Below are positions 16,531 through 25,326 of a stretch of DNA of 64,000 nt, one piece after another. Origin of the DNA: Roseomonas aerilata DSM 19363 (GTDB taxonomy: Bacteria > Pseudomonadota > Alphaproteobacteria > Acetobacterales > Acetobacteraceae); NCBI RefSeq assembly GCF_000711725.1, contig NZ_JONP01000023.1:16367-80366 (forward strand), written 5' to 3'. Position 1 is the first letter of the stretch; the number at the start of each line of letters is the position of its first letter. Under the pieces are notes generated by a model, which ran no database searches, was not told the DNA's origin, and worked only from the letters and a program-made list of their open reading frames with translations. Both the position numbers and the translations under genes were made by a program.

Positions 16531-17585
16531 GATCATGGGACGCGGACATACTCCGGGCGTCCAAGCTCAAGCATGCGGTTCAACACACCTACAGCGATGG
16601 TCACCTCAGTCGCACGGCGCCCGCTGGTGCGCGAACGCAGCGCGCCGCCGATGACGCGCTTTAACCTACTGATGTCCGCTTCGACGAGAGCGCGCCAGTT
16701 GTAGCCAGACACCTTCTGCCAGGCCACGCGTCCGCGCTCGGCGATGGTCCGGAGGTGCTCGTCGCGCCGGGTTGGCGCCGTCCCGGCCGTGGCGCTCGGT
16801 ACGGCACCGGACCGGGGTGGCACGATCACCGCAGCATCGGGATGTCGTGCAGCGACCTCACCATAGACGCCATCCTGGTCGTAGGCGCCGTCGGCGGTGA
16901 ACGAGGCGATTGGGTCTGCGACCTGGTCGAGCAAGGGGCCAACCTGCGAGGCGTCGTCGACGTCGTGCGCCGTCAGGGTGGACGCGACGATCCGCCCGGT
17001 GTCGGCGTCCACCCCGATGTGCAACTTGCGCCATGACCGGCGTGCCCTGCTCCCGTGCTTCTCGACGAGCCACTCGCCCGAGCCACATAGCCGCAGCCCC
17101 GTGCTGTCCACCAGCAGGTGTATGGGGCGCGTGCCAGCACGAGCCTGCGGCACCTTCAGCGTCTCGCCCCTGCGGCTGAGGGTGCTGTGGTCCGGCACGG
17201 CCAGATCCAGCCCGAGCAGGGCGATGATCGAGCCAATCAGGCCTTCGGTCTGACGCAAGGCAAGCCGAAACACGGCCAGAAGCGTCAGGGCCGTGGAGAG
17301 AGCCAGCTCCGAATAGCGGGGTTGGCCGCCCCGCGTGGTCCGGGGCTCACCCTTCCAGGCCGCGACTGCCGCCTCCGTGAACCACACGATCAGACTGCCG
17401 CGCCCGCGCAGGGCCGCATCGTACTCCGCCCAGTTCGTTGCCCGGAACCGCTGCTTAGGAATATGGTGACCACGGTCGGCATTGGCCTTGTACCGCAAGC
17501 TGCGCTCTCCTGGAGGATGACGAGCCGCCGACCCCTCGGGAACCTAACCTAGCCAGACCGCCAGACCGATCCGTGCACCACAGTG
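16520..17585 (-). mobile_element. IS5-type insertion sequence
   Basis: It carries an intact transposase gene. The upstream end carries the block CCAGACCGATCCGTGCACCAC near 17565-17585. Relatives of this block also occur near 29.93, 37.73, 49.14 and 49.60 kb, so it is the family's terminal sequence. The downstream end is not clearly delimited: the kinase remnant resumes almost at the transposase stop and I find no matching inverted repeat there. The element may be trimmed on that side. Confidence 0.6.
16533..17498 (-). CDS. IS5-family transposase
   Basis: A 321-residue DDE transposase with a full open frame. The N-terminal domain is seen in TNWAEYDAALRGRGSLIVWF; PDHSTLSRRGETL precedes HLLVDSTGLRLCGSGEW, the first catalytic Asp. 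TADGAYDQDGVYGEV carries the second Asp region. A C-terminal YNWRALVEADISRLKRVIGG carries the Glu region (the Y-(2)-R-(3)-E-(6)-K signature of IS4/IS5 enzymes). Length and motifs are normal, so it may be active. Truncated relatives sit at 17.66, 29.6-29.9 and 49.2 kb. Confidence 0.88.
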   Translation of the reverse strand: MRYKANADRGHHIPKQRFRATNWAEYDAALRGRGSLIVWFTEAAVAAWKGEPRTTRGGQPRYSELALSTALTLLAVFRLALRQTEGLIGSIIALLGLDLAVPDHSTLSRRGETLKVPQARAGTRPIHLLVDSTGLRLCGSGEWLVEKHGSRARRSWRKLHIGVDADTGRIVASTLTAHDVDDASQVGPLLDQVADPIASFTADGAYDQDGVYGEVAARHPDAAVIVPPRSGAVPSATAGTAPTRRDEHLRTIAERGRVAWQKVSGYNWRALVEADISRLKRVIGGALRSRTSGRRATEVTIAVGVLNRMLELGRPEYVRVP

Positions 17586-17654
17586 GGTCGTCGGGGCACC
17601 CCAGCCCCATCCCACCCCGCTCTGGCCTCAGGTCCGATCCATGCACCACGGCCC

Positions 17655-18208
17655 TAGAAGGTAACCAACTGGGCTGAGTACGACGCCGGCCTGCACGCCT
17701 GCGGCAGTCTCACCGTGTGGTTCACGGCAGAGGCGATCCAGGGTTGGCGAGCCCGGGACCGTGCATCGCTGGTTCCTGCGTCTCTCGCGCTCGGGCACCT
17801 TCGAGCACCTGGCGCACACGCTGACAGTGGCCGACCGCGAGCGCGTGGGCCGGGAGGCCTCGGCGCCATCTCGCCCGCCTTCCTCCACGACAGCCGCGGC
17901 GGTGCGGCTCTCCTGGCCATGTCGCGCCGTCCCTGGCCGTTCTCGCCCGCTGCTTTGCCGATCGCCCCTATGCCGGTCCGCATGTCGCCCGAGTCTCGCC
18001 CGTCGTCGTCACCCTCATCGGCAGCACACCCGGCCAGAAGGGCTTCGCCGTGCAACCCAGGCGCTGGGTGGTGGAGAGATCCTGCGCCTGGTTCGGCCGC
18101 TGCCGACGCCTCGCCCGCGACCACGAGGCCACTATCAGCTCCGCCGTCGCCTTCTTCACCCTCGCCGCCGCCATGATCCTCGTTCGGCGACCGGCTCAGC
18201 CGTTATGA
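17655..18208 (+). pseudogene. Fused remnants of two IS5-type transposases
   Basis: The first ~100 bases translate as TNWAEYDAGLHACGSLTVWF and AEAIQGWRA, the start of the same transposase type found at 16.5 kb. After this the sequence switches to another IS5-group transposase. Pieces are WFLRLSRSGTFEHLAHTL and DRERVGREAS, and then, after a frame change, PGQKGFAVQPRRWVVERSCA and HEATISSAVAFFTLAAAMIL up to a TGA. Frame changes and the internal junction show it is dead. The breakpoint near 17760 probably reflects deletion between two elements. Confidence 0.7.
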
Positions 18209-18255
18209 AGCGGCCTCTCGGCGGAACTCAACAGCAACAGCACCCATCGGGACCG

Positions 18256-18813
18256 TCATCTGCGTTGTTTGGCTGGCCGGAGAGCCTCCTCCACTTTCCC
18301 ACCCTTGCGTCCCATGGACGGGATATTGCGTCGAAGCTGCGCGAGACTGCCAAGCAACGTCTCGATAGCGGGAGCCGAAAGGCCGTCTACCAGGCGGGCA
18401 TGCCGCTCCATGATCTCGTCGAATATGGTGTCGTGCAGGGCGCGTCCCTCCGAGGTGAGGGTCACCGCGAGCCTGCCCCGGGCATCCCCGGGCATTCGAT
18501 CGATAAGGACCAGCGCACGCTGTTCGAGGGCACGTAGCGAGCGGCTTACTGCAGCCTTGTCTAGTTCCGCCTCGGTGCCAATCGCGTAGGCGCTCGCGGA
18601 GCCCTCAGCCGCCAGAAAGGAGAGGATGCGCCACTCGAGAAGCGTGATGCTGTAGCGCTGCCGGAAGAAGGCGTTCGCGGACTGCCGCAACTCGGCGACG
18701 AGTTTAGAAAGAACAACAGGCAGGTAGCGGTCGAAGTCCACCACCTCCGCCGTACCGGCCTGGGGCGTTCCCGCCGCCGGTCGGCGGAAGCGTGTCTCGC
18801 GCTGGTCGGCCAT
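18256..18813 (-). CDS. MarR-family transcriptional regulator
   Basis: A 185-residue MarR protein. The dimerisation helix is followed by SITLLEWRILSFLAAEG, helix-turn-helix residues ELDKAAVSRSLRALEQRALV and the wing RMPGDARGRLAVTLTSEGRA. It diverges from the Rieske dioxygenase operon with only ~130 bases between. That spacer contains a three-fold 15-base repeat likely to be its target. A role as aromatic-acid-responsive repressor of the dioxygenase genes fits the family, but the ligand is unknown. Confidence 0.88.
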   Translation of the reverse strand: MADQRETRFRRPAAGTPQAGTAEVVDFDRYLPVVLSKLVAELRQSANAFFRQRYSITLLEWRILSFLAAEGSASAYAIGTEAELDKAAVSRSLRALEQRALVLIDRMPGDARGRLAVTLTSEGRALHDTIFDEIMERHARLVDGLSAPAIETLLGSLAQLRRNIPSMGRKGGKVEEALRPAKQRR

Positions 18814-18870
18814 CCCCGGTGATCACCTCCATAGTGTGTCCTCAGGTAGCTGCACGGCAGAATTCTCGTT

Positions 18871-18915
18871 GACAACCTATGTTTTTACAACCATTGATTT
18901 GACAACAGAAAGCGG
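18871..18915. promoter_or_regulatory. Three 15-base direct repeats in the dioxygenase promoter
   Basis: GACAACCTATGTTTT, TACAACCATTGATTT and GACAACAGAAAGCGG begin exactly 15 bases apart (18871, 18886, 18901) and share a G/TACAAC core. They are AT-rich in an otherwise GC-rich spacer between the divergent MarR and reductase genes. TTGACA at the first repeat could serve as a -35 box. Equal spacing suggests cooperative binding on alternating helix faces (1.5 turns); that is inference. Confidence 0.5.
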
Positions 18916-18944
18916 CGGAGGCCGACCTCGCAGGGAGGGCGTCA

Positions 18945-20132
18945 ATGCGTGAGGCGATCCGCCGTGTCCTGATCGTTGGGGCCGGCCATTCGGGCGGGGC
19001 GCACGCGCTCGCCCTCCGGGAACTCGGCTTCGTCGGGAGCATCACCCTGGTGGGGCACGAAGCGCACGCGCCCTACGAGCGGCCCTCGCTGTCCAAGGGG
19101 ATCCTCCAGGGGGAGGAACGGCCTCTGCCCCTCGCAGAGCCCTGGCGCTGGGCGGAGGCCTTCGACCTTCGCCTCTCTACCCTGGCCACGGCCATCGACC
19201 GGGTGGCGCGGGAGGTCACGCTCTGCGACGGGCGCCGCCTTCCCTACGACGCCCTCGTCCTCGCGACCGGCGGGCGGCCGCGTTCGCTGTCGGTGCCGTG
19301 CGCCGCAGCCGTGCACCGGCTGTCCACCCTGGACGAGGCCCGCGAGCTACGCGGGCGGATGGTCGGCGCCCGCAGCGTGATCGTCATCGGCGGCGGCGTG
19401 ATCGGACTGGAGGTGGCTGCCAGCCTGCGCGCCGCCGGTCTCTCGACAACTGTGCTGGAGGCCGGGCCGCGGCTGCTCGGCCGCAACGTGCCGCCCGACG
19501 CCGCCGAGTGGATCGCGGCGTTGCACGCTCAGGAGGGGGTGGCCATTCGGACCGGCGTTGCCATCCGCGCGGTGGAGGGTGACGAGGGCGGGGTGACGGT
19601 CCGCCTCGAAGGCGGGGAAGTTCTGGAGGCGGATCTCGCCGTGCTTGGCATCGGCATCCTGCCCCGGACGGAGCTGGCCGAGGCGGCGGGCCTGCCCTGC
19701 CGCGACGGCGTCCTCGTCGATGCGGGCTACGCCAGCATCGACGATCCGCACGTCTTCGCCATCGGCGACGTGGCCTCGCGGGAGGGAGTCGGCCGGCAGG
19801 AGACGTGGTTCCATGCCGGCGGCTCGGCGCGCGCCGCTGCTCGGGCGCTGCTCGGGCTGCCGCCGGAGCCGGCGGATGTACCCTGGTTTTGGAGCGACCA
19901 GTTCGGCCGGACGCTCCGCGTGGCCGGCGCGCCGATGACGGCTGATACGGTGGTGCCGCGCGGCGCTGCCTTCAGTCTCCATCTCCGGTACGGACGGATC
20001 GTCGGCGCCGCCGGACTCGACTCGCCGCGGGACTTCGCGATCGCCCGACGCCTGATCGCGGCCGAGGCCCGCCTCGACGCCGGCCGGGCCGCAGAGCCCG
20101 GCACGGACCTCCGCAAGGCCGTGGCCGCGTGA
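18945..20132 (+). CDS. Ferredoxin reductase component of Rieske dioxygenase
   Basis: A 395-residue FAD/NAD(P)H reductase of the BphA4/rubredoxin-reductase type, passing electrons from NADH to the Rieske ferredoxin. The FAD fold starts IRRVLIVGAGHSGG and the NAD-binding fold is VIVIGGGVIGLEVAASL. DDPHVFAIGDVAS is the second FAD contact, and the C-terminal domain with VPWFWSDQFG is typical. The start is preceded by GGGAGGG. First gene of the operon, 31 bases before the alpha subunit, so all electron-transfer parts are co-expressed. Confidence 0.92.
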   Translation: MREAIRRVLIVGAGHSGGAHALALRELGFVGSITLVGHEAHAPYERPSLSKGILQGEERPLPLAEPWRWAEAFDLRLSTLATAIDRVAREVTLCDGRRLPYDALVLATGGRPRSLSVPCAAAVHRLSTLDEARELRGRMVGARSVIVIGGGVIGLEVAASLRAAGLSTTVLEAGPRLLGRNVPPDAAEWIAALHAQEGVAIRTGVAIRAVEGDEGGVTVRLEGGEVLEADLAVLGIGILPRTELAEAAGLPCRDGVLVDAGYASIDDPHVFAIGDVASREGVGRQETWFHAGGSARAAARALLGLPPEPADVPWFWSDQFGRTLRVAGAPMTADTVVPRGAAFSLHLRYGRIVGAAGLDSPRDFAIARRLIAAEARLDAGRAAEPGTDLRKAVAA

Positions 20133-20163
20133 TCCCTCTCCACCACCACGCCGCGAGGACCGC

Positions 20164-21531
20164 ATGAACCTCTCCGTGCCGCCGGACAGCGTCCGCTCCT
20201 CCTTCTCCGACCTGATCGACGACCGGCCCGAGAGCGGCGTCTTCGCGGTGGACCGCCGCGTCTTCACGGACCCGCGGGTCTACGCCGCGGAGATGCGCCA
20301 CATCTTCGAGGCCACTTGGGTCTTCCTCGGCCTGGCATCGCAGGTGGCGCGGCCGCACGACTTCATCACCACCTACATCGGCCGCCAGCCCGTGCTGATG
20401 ACCCGCGACAAGGACGGCCGGGTGCGCGCCTTCCTCAACACCTGCCGCCACCGCGGCACGGTCGTCTGCCCCTTCCGGCAGGGCCGGCAGAAGTTCCACG
20501 TCTGCCGCTACCACGGCTGGGCCTACGACAGCGGCGGGCGCAACGTCAGCGTGACGGACGAGGCGATCGGCGGCTATCCTGACGGCTTCCGCGAGGCCGG
20601 GCATGACCTGATCCCCGTCGCGCGGCTGGACAGCTACCGCGGCTTCGTCTTCGCCAGCCTCTCCACCGATGTGCCGGACCTCGCGGAACACCTCGGCGAG
20701 GCGCGCGCCTTCCTCGACCTCGTGGCGGACCAGAGCCCGGCGGGGCAGCTGGAGATCGTGCCGGGCGAGATCGCCTATACCTTCGACGCGAATTGGAAGC
20801 TGCAGTTCGAGAACGGGCTCGACTACTACCACTTCGCCTCCACGCACAGCTCCTACGTCGACATCCTCAAGCGCCGCAAGGAGGTGGCCGCGCCCGGTGC
20901 CGGTTTCCCGGAGGAGGAGCCGCCCGACGAGGCGGAGGGCCAGGGGTGCTTCCACTTCGACCGGGGCCACGCCGTGAACTGGTCGGTGAAGCGCTCGCAC
21001 CTCTACGGCCGGCCGCTGTCAGCCGATCCTGACTGGATGGAGGCGACGCGGGCGCGGGTTGGATCGGTGCGGCTGAAGTGGATGCTGCGCCAGCGCAATC
21101 TGACGATCTTCCCGAACCTGCAGGTCATCGACATCCAGTCCGCCCAGCTCCGCACCTGGCGGCCGCTCGGCCCGAACCGGACCGAGATGGTCTCCCACTG
21201 CCTCGCGCCCGTGGGGGAAGCGCCGGCGCTGCGCGCCATGCGGATCCGGAACTACGAGGACTTCTTCAATCCGTCCGGCCTCGCCAGCTCCGACGACAAC
21301 GTCATGTACGAGTTCTGCCAGACCGGCTACGCCGCGGAGGCGGGGCCGACTCAGGGCTACCTGCGCGGCCTGGGCGACAAGGGCGATGCCGGGCCGCACG
21401 CAGCGGAGCTCGGCATCGCGCCGCTCGACGCCGCCTTTGGCCCGCCTGGCTTCGGCGACGAGACGAACTTCCACCCGGGCTACCGCGAGTGGCGGCGCCT
21501 GATGCGCCGCGGCGAGGAGGCGGCGCCGTGA
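20164..21531 (+). CDS. Aromatic-ring-hydroxylating dioxygenase, alpha subunit
   Basis: A 455-residue catalytic subunit. The Rieske [2Fe-2S] ligands are Cys94-x-His96 (NTCRHRGTVV) and Cys114-x2-His117 (HVCRYHGW). The mononuclear iron site has His223 and His228 in GLDYYHFASTHSSYVDIL, preceded by the bridging Asp220. It is followed by its beta subunit with a GTGA overlap. The His-containing segment resembles benzoate/anthranilate/salicylate-type enzymes more than naphthalene types, but the substrate cannot be fixed. The neighbouring FAD monooxygenase suggests further hydroxylation of an aromatic acid. Confidence 0.93.
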   Translation: MNLSVPPDSVRSSFSDLIDDRPESGVFAVDRRVFTDPRVYAAEMRHIFEATWVFLGLASQVARPHDFITTYIGRQPVLMTRDKDGRVRAFLNTCRHRGTVVCPFRQGRQKFHVCRYHGWAYDSGGRNVSVTDEAIGGYPDGFREAGHDLIPVARLDSYRGFVFASLSTDVPDLAEHLGEARAFLDLVADQSPAGQLEIVPGEIAYTFDANWKLQFENGLDYYHFASTHSSYVDILKRRKEVAAPGAGFPEEEPPDEAEGQGCFHFDRGHAVNWSVKRSHLYGRPLSADPDWMEATRARVGSVRLKWMLRQRNLTIFPNLQVIDIQSAQLRTWRPLGPNRTEMVSHCLAPVGEAPALRAMRIRNYEDFFNPSGLASSDDNVMYEFCQTGYAAEAGPTQGYLRGLGDKGDAGPHAAELGIAPLDAAFGPPGFGDETNFHPGYREWRRLMRRGEEAAP

Positions 21532-22046
21532 CGGACGGGATCGTACCGACCCGCGCGGACGCGCTCGCGATCGCCGCCGCAGTGATCTTCCGCGAGGCCC
21601 GCCTGCTCGATCGCGGCGATTGGGACGCCTGGGTAGGCCTCTACCGGGAGGACGCCCTCTACTGGGTGCCGGCCTGGCTGGACGAATACCGCACCACGGC
21701 CGACCCGCTCACCCAGGTCTCCATGATCCACCACGACTCCCGCCAGGGGCTGGAGGAGCGGGTCGCGCGGATTGAATCCCGCAAGTCCATCACCGCCCTC
21801 CCCCTGCCGCGAACGGTCCACCAGATCGGCAACCTGGAGGTCGTGGAGGTGGCGCCGCACCGGATCGCCGCTGAATCCGTCTTCGCCGTGCACGTCTACG
21901 ATCCGCGGCTCGGCAAGGAGCACACGCGGCACGGGCGCTACGCTCATACGCTCGCTCTGGACCGTGACGAGTGGCGGATCGCGCGCAAGGTGATCACCCT
22001 GGCGAACGACCGCGTGCCCACCGTCCTCGACTTCTACAGCATCTGA
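21528..22046 (+). CDS. Aromatic-ring-hydroxylating dioxygenase, beta subunit
   Basis: A 172-residue small subunit of the SnoaL/NTF2-like fold that stabilises the alpha3beta3 enzyme. The GTG start overlaps the alpha stop codon. FREARLLDRGDWDAWVGLY and EDALYWVPAW, followed by RIESRKSITALP and later RIARKVITLANDRVPTVLDFY, are typical of this subunit. No catalytic residues are expected in it. Its presence makes this a multi-subunit dioxygenase rather than a single-chain (VanA-type) enzyme. Confidence 0.92.
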   Translation: MTDGIVPTRADALAIAAAVIFREARLLDRGDWDAWVGLYREDALYWVPAWLDEYRTTADPLTQVSMIHHDSRQGLEERVARIESRKSITALPLPRTVHQIGNLEVVEVAPHRIAAESVFAVHVYDPRLGKEHTRHGRYAHTLALDRDEWRIARKVITLANDRVPTVLDFYSI

Positions 22047-22056
22047 GGGGCGGACG

Positions 22057-22398
22057 ATGGAGAGCCAAGGCTGGGAGAACCAGGCCGGGACGTGGCGCCG
22101 CGTCGTCGACGCCGCTGAGATCCTCGAGGACGAGCCGCTGGCCGTCGAGGCGGACGGCCGCAAGATCGCGCTCTACCGCGTGGACGGGGACGTCCACGCC
22201 ACGGACAACGTCTGCACGCACGCCTACGCCCTGCTGTCGGATGGCTTGCTGGAGGGGTGCCAGATCGAGTGCCCCCTGCACAACGCGCGATTCGACGTGC
22301 GGACGGGCCGGGCGCTGTCGAGCCCGGCGGAGAGGGACCTGCGGACCTACCCGGTCCGCGTGGTCGATGGCGGCGTGGAGATCCTGTTGCCGGGCTGA
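22057..22398 (+). CDS. Rieske-type ferredoxin
   Basis: A 113-residue soluble [2Fe-2S] electron carrier linking reductase and oxygenase. The ligand motifs are CTHAYALLSDG and CPLHNARFDVRTG, i.e. Cys-x-His and Cys-x2-His. The N-terminal ~25 residues and the C-terminal VVDGGVEILLP strand match dioxygenase ferredoxins. It lies 10 bases after the beta subunit. With it the operon encodes a complete three-component dioxygenase. Confidence 0.92.
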   Translation: MESQGWENQAGTWRRVVDAAEILEDEPLAVEADGRKIALYRVDGDVHATDNVCTHAYALLSDGLLEGCQIECPLHNARFDVRTGRALSSPAERDLRTYPVRVVDGGVEILLPG

Positions 22399-22429
22399 AC
22401 CGCCGCGGGACGAGGGTTGGGAGGAACGA

Positions 22430-23419
22430 ATGAACGACATCGGACGGCGCGCGGCGCTCGGCGCCGGGGCTGGACTGCTGGCGGCGGGGCTGCTCGGAGC
22501 AGGGCGCGGGGAGGCGCAGCCGGCCTTCCGGCCGAGCCGGCCGGTACGGCTCGTCGTGCCCTTTCCCCCGGGTGGGCCCACCGATCTGCTCGGGCGTCTG
22601 GTGGCCGAGCGGCTCTCCGTTCTCTGGGGCGTGCCGGTAGTGGTCGAGAACCGAGCCGGCGGCGGCACGGCGGTCGGCACCAACGTGGTCGCGCGCTCCG
22701 CGCCGGACGGGCACGTGATCGGCCTCGTCATCAGCTCCCACGTGATCAACCCGGCGCTGCGCGACGACCTGCCCTTCGACGCGCTGCGGGACTTCGCCCA
22801 CGTCACGCAGATGACCGAGGCCCACGTCGCCTTCGTCGCCAACGCCGCCCTGCCGGCGGACGACCTGCGCGGCATGATCGCGCTCTCGAAGCGCACGCCG
22901 GAGGGGCTGTCCTACGCGTCCCCGGGCGTGGGCTCCCTGTCGCACCTCGTGGGCGAGCTCCTGGCCTCCGCCACCGGCGCGAATATGGTGCACATCCCCT
23001 ATCCCGGCTCCGCGCCGGCGCAGACGGACCTGCTGGCGAGCCGCGTGCCGCTGATGTTCGATGTTTGGCATTCCGTGCGATCCCACGTGGAGGCGGGCCA
23101 ACTCAAGGTCCTCGGCCTCGCCTCGGGCCGGCCGCTGCCGGGCTGGGAGCGGCTGCCGCTGATCCGGGACATCGTGCCCGGGATCGAGGCGGCCTCCATG
23201 TTCGGCATCGTGGCCCCCGGCGGCACGCCGGCTCCGACCGTCGCCGCACTGGCGGCCGGCATCCGGACCATCCTCCTCTCGGGCGACATGCCGGAGCGGC
23301 TGCGCGATCTGGGCATGGAGCCCGTCGCCTCCACGCCGGAGGCCTTCACCGCCTACGTCGCGGCGGAGATCGCGCGGTGGCGGACCGTGGTGCGCGAGCG
23401 CGGGCTGAAGCCGGCATGA
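22430..23419 (+). CDS. Bug-family (TTT) periplasmic solute receptor
   Basis: A 329-residue Bug receptor inside the dioxygenase operon. A signal with IGRRAALGAGAGLLAAGLLG ends before QPAFRPSRPVRLVVPFPPGG. VVVENRAGGGTAVG and YASPGVGSLSHLVGELL follow. The start has GGGAGGAACG before the ATG. It overlaps the FAD monooxygenase by ATGA, so uptake and oxidation are co-translated. This supports an aromatic carboxylate as its ligand (inference). Confidence 0.9.
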   Translation: MNDIGRRAALGAGAGLLAAGLLGAGRGEAQPAFRPSRPVRLVVPFPPGGPTDLLGRLVAERLSVLWGVPVVVENRAGGGTAVGTNVVARSAPDGHVIGLVISSHVINPALRDDLPFDALRDFAHVTQMTEAHVAFVANAALPADDLRGMIALSKRTPEGLSYASPGVGSLSHLVGELLASATGANMVHIPYPGSAPAQTDLLASRVPLMFDVWHSVRSHVEAGQLKVLGLASGRPLPGWERLPLIRDIVPGIEAASMFGIVAPGGTPAPTVAALAAGIRTILLSGDMPERLRDLGMEPVASTPEAFTAYVAAEIARWRTVVRERGLKPA

Positions 23420-25092
23420 CGGGCGAGCTGATCCGAAATCCGTCCCCCGTGGGAGAGGTGTTCCCGCCCGTCGTCGCGGAGGCGGCGGACGGTGCCCCGG
23501 GCTACCGGCGTTCGCCCGACCAGGATCGCGTGGCCCCGGCGCGCCATCCCGTGGTGGTGGCCGTGGTGGTGGTAGGCGCCGGCCCAGTGGGCCTCACCGC
23601 CGCCATCGACCTGGCGCAGTCCCTCGAAGGAACCGGCCAGGACGTGCTGCTGCTGGACGACGACGACCGCCTCTCCGAAGGGTCGCGCGCCATCTGCTTC
23701 GCCAAGCGCACGCTGGAGGTGTTCGACCGACTGGGCTGCGGCGAGGCCATGGTGGAGAAGGGCGTCACTTGGAACCGCGGCCGCGTCTTCCACCAGGAGG
23801 AGCCGGTATACAGCTTCGACCTCCTGCCCGAGGGAGGACACCGGCGACCAGCCTTCATCAACCTCCAGCAGTACTACGTAGAGGGCTTCCTGCTGGAGCG
23901 CGCCCGAGCGCTGCCAGGCCTGGAGATCCGCTGGCGCAACCGCGTCACCGCCGTGGCGCAGGACGACGAGGCCGTGACGCTGACGGTGGAGACACCGGAG
24001 GGCTCCTACGCGCTGCGCGCGGGCTACGTCGTGGCCGCGGACGGTGCCCGCTCTCCCATTCGCCGCGCCATGGGGCTGGAGAGCCGCGGCCGCTCCTTCC
24101 GCGACCGCTTCCTCATCGCCGACGTCCGCATGACGGCCGATTTTCCCGCCGAGCGCTGGTTCTGGTTCGACCCGCCCTTCCACCCGAACCAGTCCGTGCT
24201 GCTGCACTCCCAGCCCGACGGCGTCTGGCGCATCGACTTCCAGCTCGGCTGGGACGCAAACCCGGAGGAGGAACGGCGGCCGGAGCGGGTGATCCCGCGC
24301 GTGCAGGCGCTGCTGGGGCAGGATACCACCTTCGAGCTGGAATGGGTGAGCGTCTACACCTTCTCCTGCCTGCGGATGGAACGGTTCCGCCACGGGCGCG
24401 TGCTCTTCGCAGGCGATTCCGCCCACGGCGTCTCGCCCTTCGGCGCGCGGGGTGCGAACAGCGGCGTGCAGGACGCGGATAACCTCGCCTGGAAGCTCGC
24501 CCTGGTGCTGCGCGGCGAGGCGCCGGACTCCCTGCTGGACAGCTACGATTCCGAACGCGTGGCGGCCGCCGACGAGAACATCCTGAACTCCACCCGCTCC
24601 ACCGACTTCATCACGCCCAAGAACGAGAGCAGCCACACCTTCCGCGACGCGGTGCTAGACCTCGCGCGGGACTGCGCTTTCGCCCGCCGTATGGTGAACA
24701 GCGGTCGCCTCTCCCTGCCCACCACATACGACGCTTCGCCGCTGGGCACGCCGGACGCGGATTCCTTCGCCGGGGCGATGGTGCCGGGTGCCCCGGCGCT
24801 CGACGCACCGCTCGCCGGAGGCTGGCTGCTGGAGCGGCTGGGCGGTGGCTTCACCCTGCTGCACCCCGGCGGCGAGACGCCCGCCCTGCCGGAGACCGTG
24901 CCGCCCCTGCACCTCGTCGCACTCACGCCAGAAGAGGATGCCGAGGGGCTGGCCGCCGTCCGATACGACGCGCGCCCCGGCACCACCTACCTGATCCGCC
25001 CGGACCAGCATGTCTGCGCCCGCTGGCGCCGCTTCGACGCCGGGGCCATCCGCACCGCCCTGCGCCGCGCCACGGGAGCCCCGGGATGCTGA
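23416..25092 (+). CDS. FAD-dependent aromatic monooxygenase (MhpA/PheA-like)
   Basis: A 558-residue class A flavoprotein hydroxylase. FAD-binding GAGPVGLTAAIDLA lies at ~55-68, after an unusual ~45-residue N-terminal extension rich in Pro and Ala. AADGARSPIRRAMG is the DG motif, and LFAGDSAHGVSPFGARGANS with QDADNLAWKL is the GD motif region. The C-terminal ~100 residues form the thioredoxin-like tail found in 3-(3-hydroxyphenyl)propionate and phenol hydroxylases. It probably hydroxylates the phenolic product of the dioxygenase or a related compound. Start chosen at the ATGA overlap with the receptor gene. Confidence 0.88.
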   Translation: MTGELIRNPSPVGEVFPPVVAEAADGAPGYRRSPDQDRVAPARHPVVVAVVVVGAGPVGLTAAIDLAQSLEGTGQDVLLLDDDDRLSEGSRAICFAKRTLEVFDRLGCGEAMVEKGVTWNRGRVFHQEEPVYSFDLLPEGGHRRPAFINLQQYYVEGFLLERARALPGLEIRWRNRVTAVAQDDEAVTLTVETPEGSYALRAGYVVAADGARSPIRRAMGLESRGRSFRDRFLIADVRMTADFPAERWFWFDPPFHPNQSVLLHSQPDGVWRIDFQLGWDANPEEERRPERVIPRVQALLGQDTTFELEWVSVYTFSCLRMERFRHGRVLFAGDSAHGVSPFGARGANSGVQDADNLAWKLALVLRGEAPDSLLDSYDSERVAAADENILNSTRSTDFITPKNESSHTFRDAVLDLARDCAFARRMVNSGRLSLPTTYDASPLGTPDADSFAGAMVPGAPALDAPLAGGWLLERLGGGFTLLHPGGETPALPETVPPLHLVALTPEEDAEGLAAVRYDARPGTTYLIRPDQHVCARWRRFDAGAIRTALRRATGAPGC

Positions 25093-25313
25093 ACACCGAG
25101 TCCAACATGGCCGCACCGGACGTCTTCTACGAGGCGCTACTCGCCGCCTACCAGGACCTCACCCCTACGCAGGCACGGACGGTGGATGCCCGGCTGATCC
25201 TCCTCCTCTCCAACCATATCGGCGACGCCGCCGTGCTGCGCGAGGCGCTGGAGCGCGCGCGCCAGGGCATTGCCCCCGCCGGGCACGATGCCGTCCTCGC
25301 AGCCCGAGCCTGA
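25086..25313 (+). CDS. Small DUF2783-type protein
   Basis: A 75-residue soluble protein beginning 7 bases before the end of the monooxygenase gene, so it is translationally coupled. VFYEALLAAYQDLTPTQ and DARLILLLSNHIGDAAVL followed by REALERAR match the small helical DUF2783 family as I remember it. It has no signal peptide and no cysteines, so it is unlikely to be a redox carrier. Its position between a flavin monooxygenase and an MBL-fold protein suggests an accessory role for one of them; no function is known to me. Confidence 0.75.
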   Translation: MLNTESNMAAPDVFYEALLAAYQDLTPTQARTVDARLILLLSNHIGDAAVLREALERARQGIAPAGHDAVLAARA

Positions 25314-25326
25314 ACAGGAGAACCGC

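Noticed and set aside
22417..23415. N-terminal extension of the FAD monooxygenase upstream of 23416
   Set aside because: The frame is open far upstream but overlaps the whole receptor gene in another frame and reads as Arg-rich nonsense. The ATGA overlap gives the natural start.
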